Positions 33,125 to 42,224 of a DNA stretch of 44,214 bases are shown here, piece by piece; positions within the stretch are counted from its first letter, which is position 1, and every line of letters begins with the position of its first letter. The translations under genes were made by a program, and so were the position numbers. Below the pieces are notes generated by a model. It was given only the letters and a program-made list of their open reading frames with translations, searched no databases and was not told where the DNA came from. Source of the DNA: Candidatus Zhuqueibacterota bacterium (GTDB taxonomy: Bacteria; Zhuqueibacterota; Zhuqueibacteria; Zhuqueibacterales; Zhuqueibacteraceae); assembly GCA_022616415.1 (NCBI GenBank), contig JAKEEU010000195.1:1-44214 (forward strand). Reading direction: 5' to 3'.

Positions 33125-33435
33125 TTTTTGATGGCTTTACGCAGTGGTGTTATGAGTCTTTTGGGCACGCGCGCGCCGCCACACTTCGAATTTTTGGATT
33201 TTGGCATAATATTCTTCCCATTTTCTTTGCGAGAAATAAGATAACCAATGTGTTCATGCTGCGCAAGTGTTTTTTCGTCTACCTTCAAAACATCTGCCTT
33301 GAAAACAATGATTGCATTAATGGGAAATTTTTGTATATTTAAAACTAAAGGTGAATGTTGATGCCCGCAACAAAAATGGATTTCACCATCAATGGCTGAT
33401 GAATGCCTGGTCAGAGCCGGTGTTGGACAAGTCAC
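33121..33435 (-). CDS. Doubtful 104-codon frame
   Basis: The C-terminal half (FKADVLKVDEKTLAQHEHIGYLISRKENGKNIMPKSKN...) looks protein-like and basic. The N-terminal 15 codons overlap the opposite-strand gene. There is no recognised family and no ribosome-binding site. It may be a small real gene or chance. Confidence 0.25.
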   Translation of the reverse strand: MTCPTPALTRHSSAIDGEIHFCCGHQHSPLVLNIQKFPINAIIVFKADVLKVDEKTLAQHEHIGYLISRKENGKNIMPKSKNSKCGGARVPKRLITPLRKAIKK

Positions 33436-33886
33436 AATCTGTTGCCAGAAACTAACTGAACTCCGCCCGACGCCTTCTCCATTTAGTAAAGATATCGTTT
33501 TGAACTGGCATGATGGCCCGTTGGAAGGAATTGTCCGGTGTGCAGAGTGCGCTAGGGAATATTATTTTCGTGATCTCGCTGAGGATGAAGAAGCCGGAAT
33601 ACGCGTTTATGGACTTTTCGCTTTGCCCAGCGGGGCGTTGGAACGAGTGAAGAAAATATTACCGCGAAAATATCCGATTTGGGAATTTGACTCTGCCCCT
33701 GCCAAGCAAGCCGCCGACGAAGCCATTCAAAAGCTCAGAGATGAGGCCAAAGAATTATCCTTGGTTTTCGCAACTAAAGACTTCAAAGAAATTCTCGCCT
33801 GCCGTTTAGGAGTTGAGGTGGAAGATGGAGAGGCAGTTGATTGGGTTCGCTTCCTGTTTGACGCGCCTGAGCCTGTGGAGGTTTAA
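33392..33886 (+). CDS. Hypothetical 164-residue protein
   Basis: An acidic, ordered-looking sequence: FSKDIVLNWHDGPLEGIVRCAECAREYYFRDLAEDEEAGIRVYGLFALPSG, then a helical C-terminus (AKQAADEAIQKLRDEAKELSLVFATKDFKEILACRLG). The CAEC pair could hold zinc but no second pair is evident. No family is recognised. The true start may be later than the ATG at 33392, since no ribosome-binding site is seen. It converges on the TIR-STAND gene, ending 35 bp from that gene's stop. Confidence 0.55.
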   Translation: MADECLVRAGVGQVTICCQKLTELRPTPSPFSKDIVLNWHDGPLEGIVRCAECAREYYFRDLAEDEEAGIRVYGLFALPSGALERVKKILPRKYPIWEFDSAPAKQAADEAIQKLRDEAKELSLVFATKDFKEILACRLGVEVEDGEAVDWVRFLFDAPEPVEV

Positions 33887-33920
33887 TAATTTGCCACGAA
33901 ATCAAATTTATGACTCAAGC

Positions 33921-36900
33921 TTAAGTCCGCTCAAGCGAACTCATTTTGCTATTTTTGTTTTCCAGCCCGGCTTGAGCCGGCTCCAGCCGATTTAGTTCGA
34001 GACGATTTTCCCCCGCCGCCGCTTTCCTCACCTCCGCCAGAATCCCTTTCTCATCCACCACCGTCAGCGCATCGAACAAGCGCAGCACGCGATTGACAAT
34101 GCCGGCATCTTTGCAAAGCGCCCGCGCGGCTCGGTAAGCTTCTATCGCTTTTGGAATATGCTCGCTGCTTTCGCACAAGGCCAAGCCGGAGTAAGCGAGG
34201 CCTTTGGCGTCCCAGGCGTCGAAATAATTTTGGTTGTTGAGGTCGAGGATGGTATCGGCTTTGGTGATTGATTCTTTAAATGCTTCTTGTGCTGCGGTGT
34301 GATCTCCTTGACGTAGTGCGATTACGCCGAGTAGCGAAAACACTTTGTAATTATTTCGTGGCTCATTATATTGACAGGCATCGAGAACAGCTTTACGTGC
34401 GGCTGTCAGGTCACCGGAATAGAGACAGGCGAGAGCAAGAACGAGATTGCTACGACTGCCAAGAAATGGGAAACCGAGTTCAGTCGACATCGTTGAGCTT
34501 GTAAACGCGTGTGTTAAAGCCTCGTCGTAACGCCCAGCGTCGATCATCATTTCGGACAGGCTTGCCAATTGTAATCCTTCTATTGCTCGAAAGCCTATCT
34601 CGTGGGAAATGATGAGTCCTTGCATATGGTAGTCAATAGCACGAGTAATTTGACCTAAATTGGCGTAACATTCCCCCAAGCTACCAAGACGAAGACTTTC
34701 ATCACGTCGGTCTTTTATCTCACGGGCTATGACTAGCCCTTGTTCAATGTAATCTATAGCGCGAAGAGTTTGCCCTAAATCCCTATAGGCAAATCCAAGA
34801 CCACCCAGACATTTGCCGACACTACGTTTGTTTTTTGTCTCATGGTCAATTATCAGCGCTTGCTCACAATAGTCAATCGCACGAGTGTACTGACATGTGA
34901 AAAGAAAAACATTCCCTAAGCTACCAAGAACTCTACCTTCTTCCTTCCTATCTTTGGCTTCACGACACTTTTTAAGCGCTTTTTCAAAATAAACAATCGC
35001 CTTTGGATAGTCTCCCATTCTAAGATATGCAGTCCCCTGACCATGAACGATTCTGTCCTTTCGTTGTGGATTAGTACTCTTGTTCTCTAATTTTGTACTC
35101 AGATCAAGCACCAATCGATAATAGCCCCAAAGGTCGAGATACTCGTAGCGGATCTCCAGAAGTATATCCGCTGCAGTATCATAATCCTTCCCCTCAAAGC
35201 GCAACTCAAACTCCGCCAACTGCGGTTCCAAATCTTCAATTGTTTTCCATTCCTCCTGTGGCTTCCTTGCCTGTTTAAAATATTCCGCGCCGCGATGCAA
35301 CAGCGCAAATTGCGTGTACTTTGGCGCTTCGATTTCATTTCGATCCAGGACTTCACCTTTGGGCACGCGACCAAAAGCATACGCACGATCAATCGGATGC
35401 AAATAATAACGCCCAGCTTCTTTGCGGACGAAGTGCATGTTCACAAGACGTTTCAAAACCGGCGCGCTGTCTATGTCCGGCAAGTATGGTTGCAACAGAT
35501 AATCGACGGCGTTGGCAGTAACCGGGCGATTGTAAACGGCCAACGCTTGCATGACTTGCTGCCCAACGGCATCAAGCCGGCTGAAGGCTTCGCCAACCAA
35601 AGCTTCAATAACATTTTCCGGCAAAAGCTTTTCGGTATCGGCGAGGATTTCTTGCAATGAGGTGTCGCGGTCGGCTGATAAAATTGCAAACAAAGCCTCC
35701 AACGCGCGGGGAAAACCGCGCGTGCGTTCGCGTGCTTCTTTCAACAAATCATCCGGCGCGGTTTTCAAGCCGAGCTTGCCATCGGCATCCATTTCGCGCA
35801 AGAGCTTCTCGGCATACGGGGATTCCAAGCCTTCTTCCAAATGAAGATGCCGCTGTCTGGCGGGTTGTAGCAGGGCGAGATCGTGCGGTGCGACACGAGT
35901 TGTAACAATGACTTTGACGCTGCGCTGTGGCAGATTGAGCAGCGCGCACAGCGCTTCATCCAATTCGGCGTCATTGACATTGCGTGTAGTGGCATCGAGC
36001 AGGTCTTCAAAATTATCCAGCAACACGACGGTGCGACCATTCAGAAAGGCTTCCAACAGTGCGCGCATTTTCGCCTCAGTCGTGGCTTGCGGGTTTTTAT
36101 AAAGCGTGTCGAGTGCTTTGGCGGTATCATCTGGCAGCAGCTTGCAAAGATCTGCAAAAAGATTGGGCACGTTTAACCGCCGGGTGCCGGTGGCGCTCAA
36201 ATAGACTATGCCATCCACAGCCAGCGGCCCGCCGTCATCCGGCAAGTGGCCGCTTTCGAGCGCTTTCAAAACTCGGCAAACCAATGCAGTTTTGCCAATG
36301 CCGCCGCGCCCGACCACCGTCAGCAAGCGCAACGCTTCATCTTTCAAAAAGTCGCCGATCACGTTGGTTTCAATATGGCGGCCTTGAAAATAACTCGGCG
36401 CTACGCCGGGCGGTGGGTTGATGAATTTGTTGTTGGTGGAAGTGGTCAACACGCGCTGGGGTTGGCGTTCTCTTTCTAATCCGGCAGCAATGTTTTCTTC
36501 GACGTGTTTCTCCGCAGCTTGCAGATTATCGAGTGCGTGTCGTTGGTCGGCAATCTGCTGCTCCAACAAAATAATATCAGCTTCAATTCGCATCCGCTGC
36601 TGAGCGTCGATAGAACGACTTAAATCCCTTTGCGCATCTTCGAGCCGATAGCGCAATTCTCGCAACTTGCCTTGCGGCGAAGCGAGCCAATTCAGATGTT
36701 GGCGCAGCTTTGCCAACGCTGAATCAAAATCTCTGGTGAAATCGAGATATTGTCGCGTTGCAAGACGAAAGGGAGGTTCAGCGTCGGGATGAAGAAGAAG
36801 TGGAAGGATGGGCTTTTTGTATTTGAGGGCGCGCGTCCATTCGAGCTTGCAAGTCGATTGCGGATTGACGCTATCGCGTGTCATCACGAACAACAAGCTG

Positions 36901-37076
36901 CCGCAAACGCGAATGGCTTCGGCGATTTGTTCGTCCCAATCCTGTCCGGGCTTCAAATCGATTTTGTCGAGCCAAACGGAAAACGACGGTGCGCCGGCTT
37001 CCAGCGCATCGTGGAGCCGAAGCGCAAAATCTTCTGCATCAAATCGAGAATAACTGAGAAAGTGATGGCCGGGCAT
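33921..37076 (-). CDS. TIR-STAND NTPase-TPR protein (NLR-like, candidate antiphage effector)
   Basis: A 1051-residue protein. Residues 1-130 are a TIR domain (HHFLSYSRFDAEDFALRLHDAL, VWLDKIDLKPGQDWDEQIAEAI, LLFVMTRDSV); E79 in STCKLEWTRAL is at the position of the NAD-hydrolysing glutamate of active TIRs. A coiled coil spans about 135-205. A STAND/NB-ARC ATPase follows with Walker A GRGGIGKTA (256-264), Walker B TVVLLDNFEDLL (349-360) and VIVTTR. From about 640 to 1000 come TPR units (GQGTAYLRMGDYPKAIVYFEKAL, LGSLGNVFLFTCQYTRAIDYCEQAL). The layout fits proteins that sense a foreign molecule through repeats, oligomerise with ATP and deplete NAD+. It starts 13 bp after the DUF5615 gene. The defence role is inference. 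Confidence 0.93.
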   Translation of the reverse strand: MPGHHFLSYSRFDAEDFALRLHDALEAGAPSFSVWLDKIDLKPGQDWDEQIAEAIRVCGSLLFVMTRDSVNPQSTCKLEWTRALKYKKPILPLLLHPDAEPPFRLATRQYLDFTRDFDSALAKLRQHLNWLASPQGKLRELRYRLEDAQRDLSRSIDAQQRMRIEADIILLEQQIADQRHALDNLQAAEKHVEENIAAGLERERQPQRVLTTSTNNKFINPPPGVAPSYFQGRHIETNVIGDFLKDEALRLLTVVGRGGIGKTALVCRVLKALESGHLPDDGGPLAVDGIVYLSATGTRRLNVPNLFADLCKLLPDDTAKALDTLYKNPQATTEAKMRALLEAFLNGRTVVLLDNFEDLLDATTRNVNDAELDEALCALLNLPQRSVKVIVTTRVAPHDLALLQPARQRHLHLEEGLESPYAEKLLREMDADGKLGLKTAPDDLLKEARERTRGFPRALEALFAILSADRDTSLQEILADTEKLLPENVIEALVGEAFSRLDAVGQQVMQALAVYNRPVTANAVDYLLQPYLPDIDSAPVLKRLVNMHFVRKEAGRYYLHPIDRAYAFGRVPKGEVLDRNEIEAPKYTQFALLHRGAEYFKQARKPQEEWKTIEDLEPQLAEFELRFEGKDYDTAADILLEIRYEYLDLWGYYRLVLDLSTKLENKSTNPQRKDRIVHGQGTAYLRMGDYPKAIVYFEKALKKCREAKDRKEEGRVLGSLGNVFLFTCQYTRAIDYCEQALIIDHETKNKRSVGKCLGGLGFAYRDLGQTLRAIDYIEQGLVIAREIKDRRDESLRLGSLGECYANLGQITRAIDYHMQGLIISHEIGFRAIEGLQLASLSEMMIDAGRYDEALTHAFTSSTMSTELGFPFLGSRSNLVLALACLYSGDLTAARKAVLDACQYNEPRNNYKVFSLLGVIALRQGDHTAAQEAFKESITKADTILDLNNQNYFDAWDAKGLAYSGLALCESSEHIPKAIEAYRAARALCKDAGIVNRVLRLFDALTVVDEKGILAEVRKAAAGENRLELNRLEPAQAGLENKNSKMSSLERT

Positions 37077-37089
37077 GGATCACCGTGTT

Positions 37090-37455
37090 TTATGGTTTCG
37101 TACTCTCCCAAATTCGAATACGATCTGTTTCGACAATCCAAAGATTCCCTGTGAGCGGTTCGGTTGCTAATTGGGGGATAAACTTTCGGACAAGAGTTAG
37201 CAAAGTCCACTTGTCTTGCTGTTTCGAGCGAAGCACAATGAGACCATGATAATTCTGCGGCGGATATTTGCGGATATCACCAAATTCCAAATCGAATGTC
37301 ACAAGTGCTCGTTCTTCTTGTTGAATCAGCGCAGCCAATACCGGATCATCTATGCCAGCAAGCCCTTCCTGTCGTACTGTTTCTGCTTCATAACCTGCTG
37401 CGATTAAGAGATCGGCGGCCTCCTCGGGCATATTTTCATCGACTTTGAATGTCAT
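37090..37455 (-). CDS. DUF5615 PIN-like protein (candidate toxin)
   Basis: 121 residues from the ATG at 37455, which overlaps the DUF433 stop by four bases; the longer frame to 37653 has Arg-rich out-of-frame sequence. Family motifs: MTFKVDENMPEEAADLLIAAGYEAETV, then GIDDPVLAALIQQEERALVTFDLEFGDI, with acidic residues expected at a PIN-like active site, and HGLIVLRSKQQ. DUF5615 proteins pair with DUF433 as presumed toxin-antitoxin modules. Confidence 0.9.
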   Translation of the reverse strand: MTFKVDENMPEEAADLLIAAGYEAETVRQEGLAGIDDPVLAALIQQEERALVTFDLEFGDIRKYPPQNYHGLIVLRSKQQDKWTLLTLVRKFIPQLATEPLTGNLWIVETDRIRIWESTKP

Positions 37456-37694
37456 GACACCGTCTCCAAAGGCAACGAGACAGTGCGTTCGCGTGCGAGC
37501 TCGGCAGCATAGCCCAAAGCAGCGTCGATGTCTTCGGGAGTGAGCGATGGATAGCTGCGCAAAATCTCTTCTTCGCTCACTCCTGCCGCCAGGTTGTCTA
37601 AAATTATCGAGACCATGATACGAGTGCCACGAATACACGCTTTGCCATGACACACGTTAGGATTGATGCTGATACGGTCTTGCCAGTTGTTCAT
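37452..37694 (-). CDS. DUF433 protein (candidate antitoxin)
   Basis: 80 residues from the ATG at 37694, which has GTGAGGA nine bases upstream, overlapping the previous stop; an ATG at 37703 is too close to that site. The motif ISINPNVCHGKACIRGTRIMVSIILDNLAAGVSEEEILRSYPSLTPEDIDAALGYAAELA is the full DUF433 helix-turn-helix-like fold. Usually an antitoxin or repressor encoded directly before a DUF5615 gene. Confidence 0.92.
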   Translation of the reverse strand: MNNWQDRISINPNVCHGKACIRGTRIMVSIILDNLAAGVSEEEILRSYPSLTPEDIDAALGYAAELARERTVSLPLETVS

Positions 37695-37706
37695 TGTTTT
37701 CATTCC

Positions 37707-38126
37707 TCACTTGTTGTTGTCTCGCTCTATCACCGTCGGGGCATATCCGCGCCATTTGAGCAGCGCATACGCACGCGCTTTTCGCAACATCAGCCGCTCT
37801 GACTCCGAGATTAACTCATCTAACGTCTCGCGTTCTCTTTCTGTCAAGGTTCCCGCTTGATTCTTGCGAAGCAAGCGACTCAATTTCTGCTGCTTGGGTG
37901 GAGGCAAAGTACTGCGGGCTACTGTCCACAATTGTGCATCGTCAAGAGATTCAAGCCCGATTAACTCTTTAGTCATTTCCTTCGGCAAACCTTCCAGGGA
38001 AGGAAGTGAAGACTTGAGAACTCTTACTAAAATATCCTCCAGAGGACGCTTCACTGCTTTTGCAGTTCGCCGGGCCGATTGATAGATCGTTTTGGGTACC
38101 TGTAATGTTACGGTTTGGAAATTCAT
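37707..38126 (-). CDS. RHH-like hypothetical protein
   Basis: A 139-residue protein. The start (MNFQTVTLQVPKTIYQSARRTAKAVKRPLEDILVRVL) resembles a ribbon-helix-helix DNA-binding N-terminus. The rest is helical and basic, with LTERERETLDELISESERLMLRKARAYALLKWRGY, a recurring tail in proteins encoded next to nuclease genes in cyanobacteria and relatives (from memory). The ATG at 38126 has GAGGTG at good spacing. It is the first gene of the four-gene run leading to the TIR-STAND protein and could be an antitoxin or the operon regulator. Confidence 0.8.
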   Translation of the reverse strand: MNFQTVTLQVPKTIYQSARRTAKAVKRPLEDILVRVLKSSLPSLEGLPKEMTKELIGLESLDDAQLWTVARSTLPPPKQQKLSRLLRKNQAGTLTERERETLDELISESERLMLRKARAYALLKWRGYAPTVIERDNNK

Positions 38127-38200
38127 AAGAATTCACCTCGATTTATTCACAAAGTGAGTCGCCTAAAGGCAAAACTACAAACGATACGATACTACGAAAA

Positions 38201-39967
38201 TCATTCAGCCGTCAACCCCACGACGCGATAATTGAACTCATACGACAGGCTGCTGCTCCAATCTTGATCGAGAATGGTTTTGTAGCGCGTGCCGTCGCTG
38301 GGGCCGACGGGCTTGCCGTAGGAATAGAACCAATTCACCACCGGCGTGCCGCTGAAGCCGAGCGCGATCCAGTAGCGTCCCGGCGCAAGCTTGAGATTGG
38401 CTTTGGAGAAATCAAAATCCTTCCAGCGGTAGCCCGGCTGAGAACTCAGCTCATTCAATGAGACAAAACCGCTGCTGGCAATGCGCTCGCCGGGAACCAT
38501 TTGTCCGGAGGGCGCTTTTTCGTCTTTCAAAATTTCAACCCAGAGAAAACCCTCGCCGCCGAATTTCTGTAAAGCCAGTCCAAGCTTTTGCAATTGCAGC
38601 GGTTCGTTCAAAATAAAGACCTGCGCATATTGCGCCGAGCGCGTGACGTACTCCGCGGTTTCGACGAGAAAGTTTTTGCGCAATTCTTGCGCGCCGCCCG
38701 CGCCGGTCGCAACGTCGCGCGTGAACGCGAAATTTACGCCCTCGGGAAATTCGAGGTTGCCCAATGTCACGAGCTTATTGGCGACGTCTTTTTTGGGCGT
38801 TTCAACCGCTGGAACACTGCGTGTCGAAGCCGGCGCCGGAGGTGGTGTTGTTGGCGTTGTTGCCGGTGGTGGCGTTGCCGGCGCAGCGGCCAAATATGGC
38901 TCAAACGTCGCTCGTACTTCCGGCGAGAGCAAGATGCTCTTGGGGCCGTATTTTTGCCGGCTCGCTAAAATGTTCACCTCATCCTCCGCAAAATCCGAAT
39001 CAATGACCTCCTCGAATTGCGGCTGGCTGCTCGCGCCTTGCGCAGCAACCCAACGTATCAGCCCATCTTGCGAGGTCTCGTTGTTGTCAAGTCCGGCCTC
39101 GATGCGGATGTAACGGTTGCTCGTGAACAGTTGGCTCTGCTGCGGATCGAATGGCACCCAGCCGAGGTCGGGGAAATAAACGTCGATCCACGAATGGCGG
39201 CCTTGCGCCATGCCGAAGGTGAGTTTGCCATATTCGGTTTTGGCGTCGTAACTGCGTTTCAACGTGACGCCGTTGACGATGCGCACCGGAATGCCGGCGG
39301 CGCGCATCAAAGCGGCGGCAAGGTGCGAATAGTTTTGGCAATTGCCCTTGCCGGTTTCGAATGTGTGCATGGCGTCGTATTTCCGCGGCGTCAGCACGTA
39401 AGTGGTGTGATCGATCACCCACGAGAGAATGCGCTGCACCGCATCGAACTCGGTTTTCACGCCGCGCGTCAACTCCACCGCTTTATTGCGGATGCGCGGA
39501 TCGTCGGCCGGAACCTGCGCGGTAGCCAGCAAATAATCTTTCACCGCGGGATCGAGACCCGGCAAAGGGAACGCCATCGAAGTGGCGAGCGGATTGAAGA
39601 GCACGTAGTTGCGCGCGGTGAGTGACACCGTGGCGATGATCGTGCCGCTCGGATTCGCCCACGTCACCACGATGACTTTGTTGCCGCGCTTGTCGATTTT
39701 TTCTTCACGGTTCGAGGGCGGCGGCGAAAAGTTGATGGCGAGATTTTCGATTTCCTGATTGTACGTCGGCGATTGATACGTGGCCGGCACGACGGTGCTG
39801 ATGATCAAAGATTTTGTGCCGGGAATCGGCACCAGGCGCTGCGTCAAGCTGTAATTGATCCGGGAGCTTTGTCTGCCTTTGAGCAGAAAATTTTCTCCGC
39901 GAACATGGGTTGGCAGTACGCTCGTAATGACGAGCAACAGGAGACCCAACGGGTTGAGTTTTCGCAT
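38201..39967 (-). CDS. Exported transglutaminase-like protein
   Basis: 588 residues from the ATG at 39967 (AAGGAGG upstream). Signal peptide MRKLNPLGLLLLVITSVLP. The transglutaminase-like core has all three catalytic positions: C210 in GKGNCQNYSHL, H258 in GRHSWIDVYFPDLGW, D274 in VPFDPQ. A proline/threonine-rich linker (about residues 365-400) precedes a C-terminal beta domain (RYWIALGFSGTPVVNWFYS). These proteins are usually periplasmic or surface cysteine proteases or amidases rather than cross-linkers. The likely promoter is at 40045-40073. It is divergent from the PorP-like operon. Confidence 0.9.
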   Translation of the reverse strand: MRKLNPLGLLLLVITSVLPTHVRGENFLLKGRQSSRINYSLTQRLVPIPGTKSLIISTVVPATYQSPTYNQEIENLAINFSPPPSNREEKIDKRGNKVIVVTWANPSGTIIATVSLTARNYVLFNPLATSMAFPLPGLDPAVKDYLLATAQVPADDPRIRNKAVELTRGVKTEFDAVQRILSWVIDHTTYVLTPRKYDAMHTFETGKGNCQNYSHLAAALMRAAGIPVRIVNGVTLKRSYDAKTEYGKLTFGMAQGRHSWIDVYFPDLGWVPFDPQQSQLFTSNRYIRIEAGLDNNETSQDGLIRWVAAQGASSQPQFEEVIDSDFAEDEVNILASRQKYGPKSILLSPEVRATFEPYLAAAPATPPPATTPTTPPPAPASTRSVPAVETPKKDVANKLVTLGNLEFPEGVNFAFTRDVATGAGGAQELRKNFLVETAEYVTRSAQYAQVFILNEPLQLQKLGLALQKFGGEGFLWVEILKDEKAPSGQMVPGERIASSGFVSLNELSSQPGYRWKDFDFSKANLKLAPGRYWIALGFSGTPVVNWFYSYGKPVGPSDGTRYKTILDQDWSSSLSYEFNYRVVGLTAE

Positions 39968-40457
39968 GAAGTGATGCCTCCTTGGCAAGATGATCAACAC
40001 TTGTAAAATTGGATAAAAGCCGGTAGCGATTCTTATCGTCTATAAATATAGCACAAAATTTTCGAGAATACAACCCATGTTTTCTCGCCAAGCGCCGCAG
40101 GCGCGCCGTCATGCCGCTGCGACGACATCTTTTAAGAGCGCCCTTCAAAATTGTAATATGAGTTTCAATAAGGTAGCCGGAGTGTTACGCCAGTCCCCTG
40201 AATTATTGGCAAAATATTTTGACCAGCAGACCGGTTCACCTTTTTTGTCTTTTCATCTTTTGCTATAAAGCGCTGTCTTATTTGAGTGTAGGTTACAACT
40301 TTGCGCTTCCCATCTCGCCGCCATCTGAATCGGCGAGGTGTGGTGATATTTCCGGTATTGCTTTTGCAAAGTCATCACTCAACATGGGATACAAGGACGT
40401 TGACGGCTTGGCAAACGATGAAAATAACAGAACAATTTGAACGATTTCGTAACAGCG
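39968..40457. other. Divergent intergenic region, 490 bp
   Basis: No credible gene. It holds the putative promoter of the transglutaminase-like gene (40045-40073). A TATAAA at 40264-40269 could serve the plus-strand operon, but I cannot find a good -35. The short plus-strand frames here lack family features. Confidence 0.5.
40045..40073 (-). promoter_or_regulatory. Possible promoter of the transglutaminase-like gene
   Basis: Minus strand: -35-like TTGTAT (40073-40068, a weak match), 17-bp spacer, -10 TATATT (40050-40045). The leader is about 70 nt. Confidence 0.4.
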
Positions 40458-42200
40458 ATGATGCGGCAATTCCGAAATCCATGGTTGGGCGCTTGGCTCT
40501 CCCTAAATCTTTTAGGATTTGGCCTCGTACGGCAAGCGACGGCGCAAAATCAGATTCTGGCTAATCCCACCGATTTAACCCACCCGTGGATCAGCAACGT
40601 GAATCCCGCGGTGATTCCATTTCAAAACAGCCAAATCGCCCTCGGCATTAAAATTTTGCATTTGGGCTTTTTGCAGGACCAAACCTTCGGCCTCCGCGAA
40701 AACGGTTTCAATATCAGCTTTCCATTTTTGTTGCCGCATCAAATCGGATTGGGCCTGGACGTGCGCCAATTCGACGCCTCTGTATATTCGGAGCTCTCGG
40801 CTTCGGTGCTGGTGGGCAAGGAGATTTATGACCGGCTGGCGGTCGGCGTAAAGCTTGGCGTTGAGCGGCGTTCCTTCGATCGCGGCAAATTCAACCTCGT
40901 TGATCCGAACGATCCGCTTCTCCAATCCGGTTCGCTCGGTCAATCCAAGCTGAACACTGGTGTCGGCCTGTTTTGGAATCCCGGCAAATTCACCTCCGCT
41001 ATTGCCGTGGATCATTTGAACCGCTCCAATGTCGCCCGCGACGGCAAGTTCTTGCTGCCGCGCGACCTCTCCGGCGCCATGAGCTATCGTTTGGGATTCC
41101 TTATTCCCAGTGTCATTGTCCATCATGATGGTTTGGATTGGAACGTCGGTTTTGCCGTCGCTGCGGTCAAGCCCAGGCTTGGCACGCTGCGTTTGGGTTA
41201 TGAAAACACGTTGCCGATCAAGCTGGAGGCGGAATTCAATCTCAGCAGGAATAGCAAGCTCGACTATGCGTATGATTTTGCCACGGCAGGCACGCGCGTC
41301 GCCTCGATAGGCTCGCATCAAGTGACGTTTAACTATGTCTTCGGCCGCTCGCCGGAGATCGGCGTTCCGGTTTTGTTTGCCTCGACGAACGCCTTGAACG
41401 TCCTCATCGAAACGATCACCCGCAGCACCCCGGCGGAACTTCCGCCGGAGGTTCTGGCTGCGGTAACGGACTTGACACCGGAATACCTGGCGCCGGCGCT
41501 TTTTTTGGAAGATGGCAACGTGGTCATTACGGCCGGGAAATTGTATGAAGGTGAATCCGCAGCCGAAACGCAAAATCGTTATCGCGCTTTCGCCGTCGCG
41601 ATCGTGGGCATCCTGCGCGAGCATCCCAACAGCAGAGTCATCCTGCGAGCGGATGCGGCATCCGCACCGGACGCTGACGCTTTGGAGATTTTTTTAAACA
41701 AGCAGCTTGGCCTGACTTTCAACGACAATATTTCTGACAACTTTCATTCCACCGGCCCGCTGGCGCTCGAAGAATTCAAGCCGGGTCATCGCGCCATCAC
41801 CCGCAAAGAGCCGCAACTCTCCAGCGAGCGTGTGGTCTTTGATTTGCGGGTCCCCGGTCGTACCCGCCAGACGCGGGATTGGCTTTTTAAGATAGCCGGG
41901 CCTAACGGCAAAGCGGTGCGAATTTTTTCGGGAAAGGGCAATTTACCCAGCGCGTTGGAATGGGACTGGCGCAATGCCAGGGGCAGAGTGGTTTCTCCCG
42001 GCATTTATCAGTGCCGGCTGATCCTGCGCTCGAAACGCGGAAAAGTGCATGTCTCGGCGCCGGTGCGTCTGGCGGTTTATTGGACGCGGCGCCATGTGAT
42101 CATGAATTTTTATGAGAAGCCGGCGCTCAATCCACTTGAGAGCACGAGTGAGAATCTTGACAAGAAGAAATCGAATAAGCCCAAGGTCGTGCGGCGCTGA
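40458..42200 (+). CDS. PorP/SprF-like outer-membrane protein
   Basis: 580 residues from the ATG at 40458, chosen because MMRQFRNPWLGAWLSLNLLGFGLVRQATAQ is a signal peptide; a TTG at 40437 is possible. The N-terminal half matches PorP/SprF proteins associated with type IX secretion and gliding (NPTDLTHPWISNVNPAVIPFQNSQIALGI, LPHQIGLGLDVRQF, a barrel of alternating hydrophobic strands). The second half adds a periplasmic-type domain with YEGESAAETQNRYRAFAVAIVGILREHPNSRVILRADA, reminiscent of OmpA-like folds, and a final Ig-like domain (LEWDWRNARGRVVSPGIYQCRLILRS). It starts an operon with the ExbB-like gene. Probably part of an envelope-spanning export or adhesion machine. Confidence 0.75.
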   Translation: MMRQFRNPWLGAWLSLNLLGFGLVRQATAQNQILANPTDLTHPWISNVNPAVIPFQNSQIALGIKILHLGFLQDQTFGLRENGFNISFPFLLPHQIGLGLDVRQFDASVYSELSASVLVGKEIYDRLAVGVKLGVERRSFDRGKFNLVDPNDPLLQSGSLGQSKLNTGVGLFWNPGKFTSAIAVDHLNRSNVARDGKFLLPRDLSGAMSYRLGFLIPSVIVHHDGLDWNVGFAVAAVKPRLGTLRLGYENTLPIKLEAEFNLSRNSKLDYAYDFATAGTRVASIGSHQVTFNYVFGRSPEIGVPVLFASTNALNVLIETITRSTPAELPPEVLAAVTDLTPEYLAPALFLEDGNVVITAGKLYEGESAAETQNRYRAFAVAIVGILREHPNSRVILRADAASAPDADALEIFLNKQLGLTFNDNISDNFHSTGPLALEEFKPGHRAITRKEPQLSSERVVFDLRVPGRTRQTRDWLFKIAGPNGKAVRIFSGKGNLPSALEWDWRNARGRVVSPGIYQCRLILRSKRGKVHVSAPVRLAVYWTRRHVIMNFYEKPALNPLESTSENLDKKKSNKPKVVRR

Positions 42201-42224
42201 ATTCCCATGCAAAGGAGAAGCAAT

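Noticed and set aside
37456..37653. N-terminal extension of the DUF5615 protein
   Set aside because: These 66 codons overlap DUF433 out of frame and are Arg-rich; the ATGA-coupled start at 37455 matches the family start.
40575..41624. 349-codon minus-strand frame opposite the PorP-like gene
   Set aside because: The plus-strand gene has a signal peptide and family motifs; the minus product does not.
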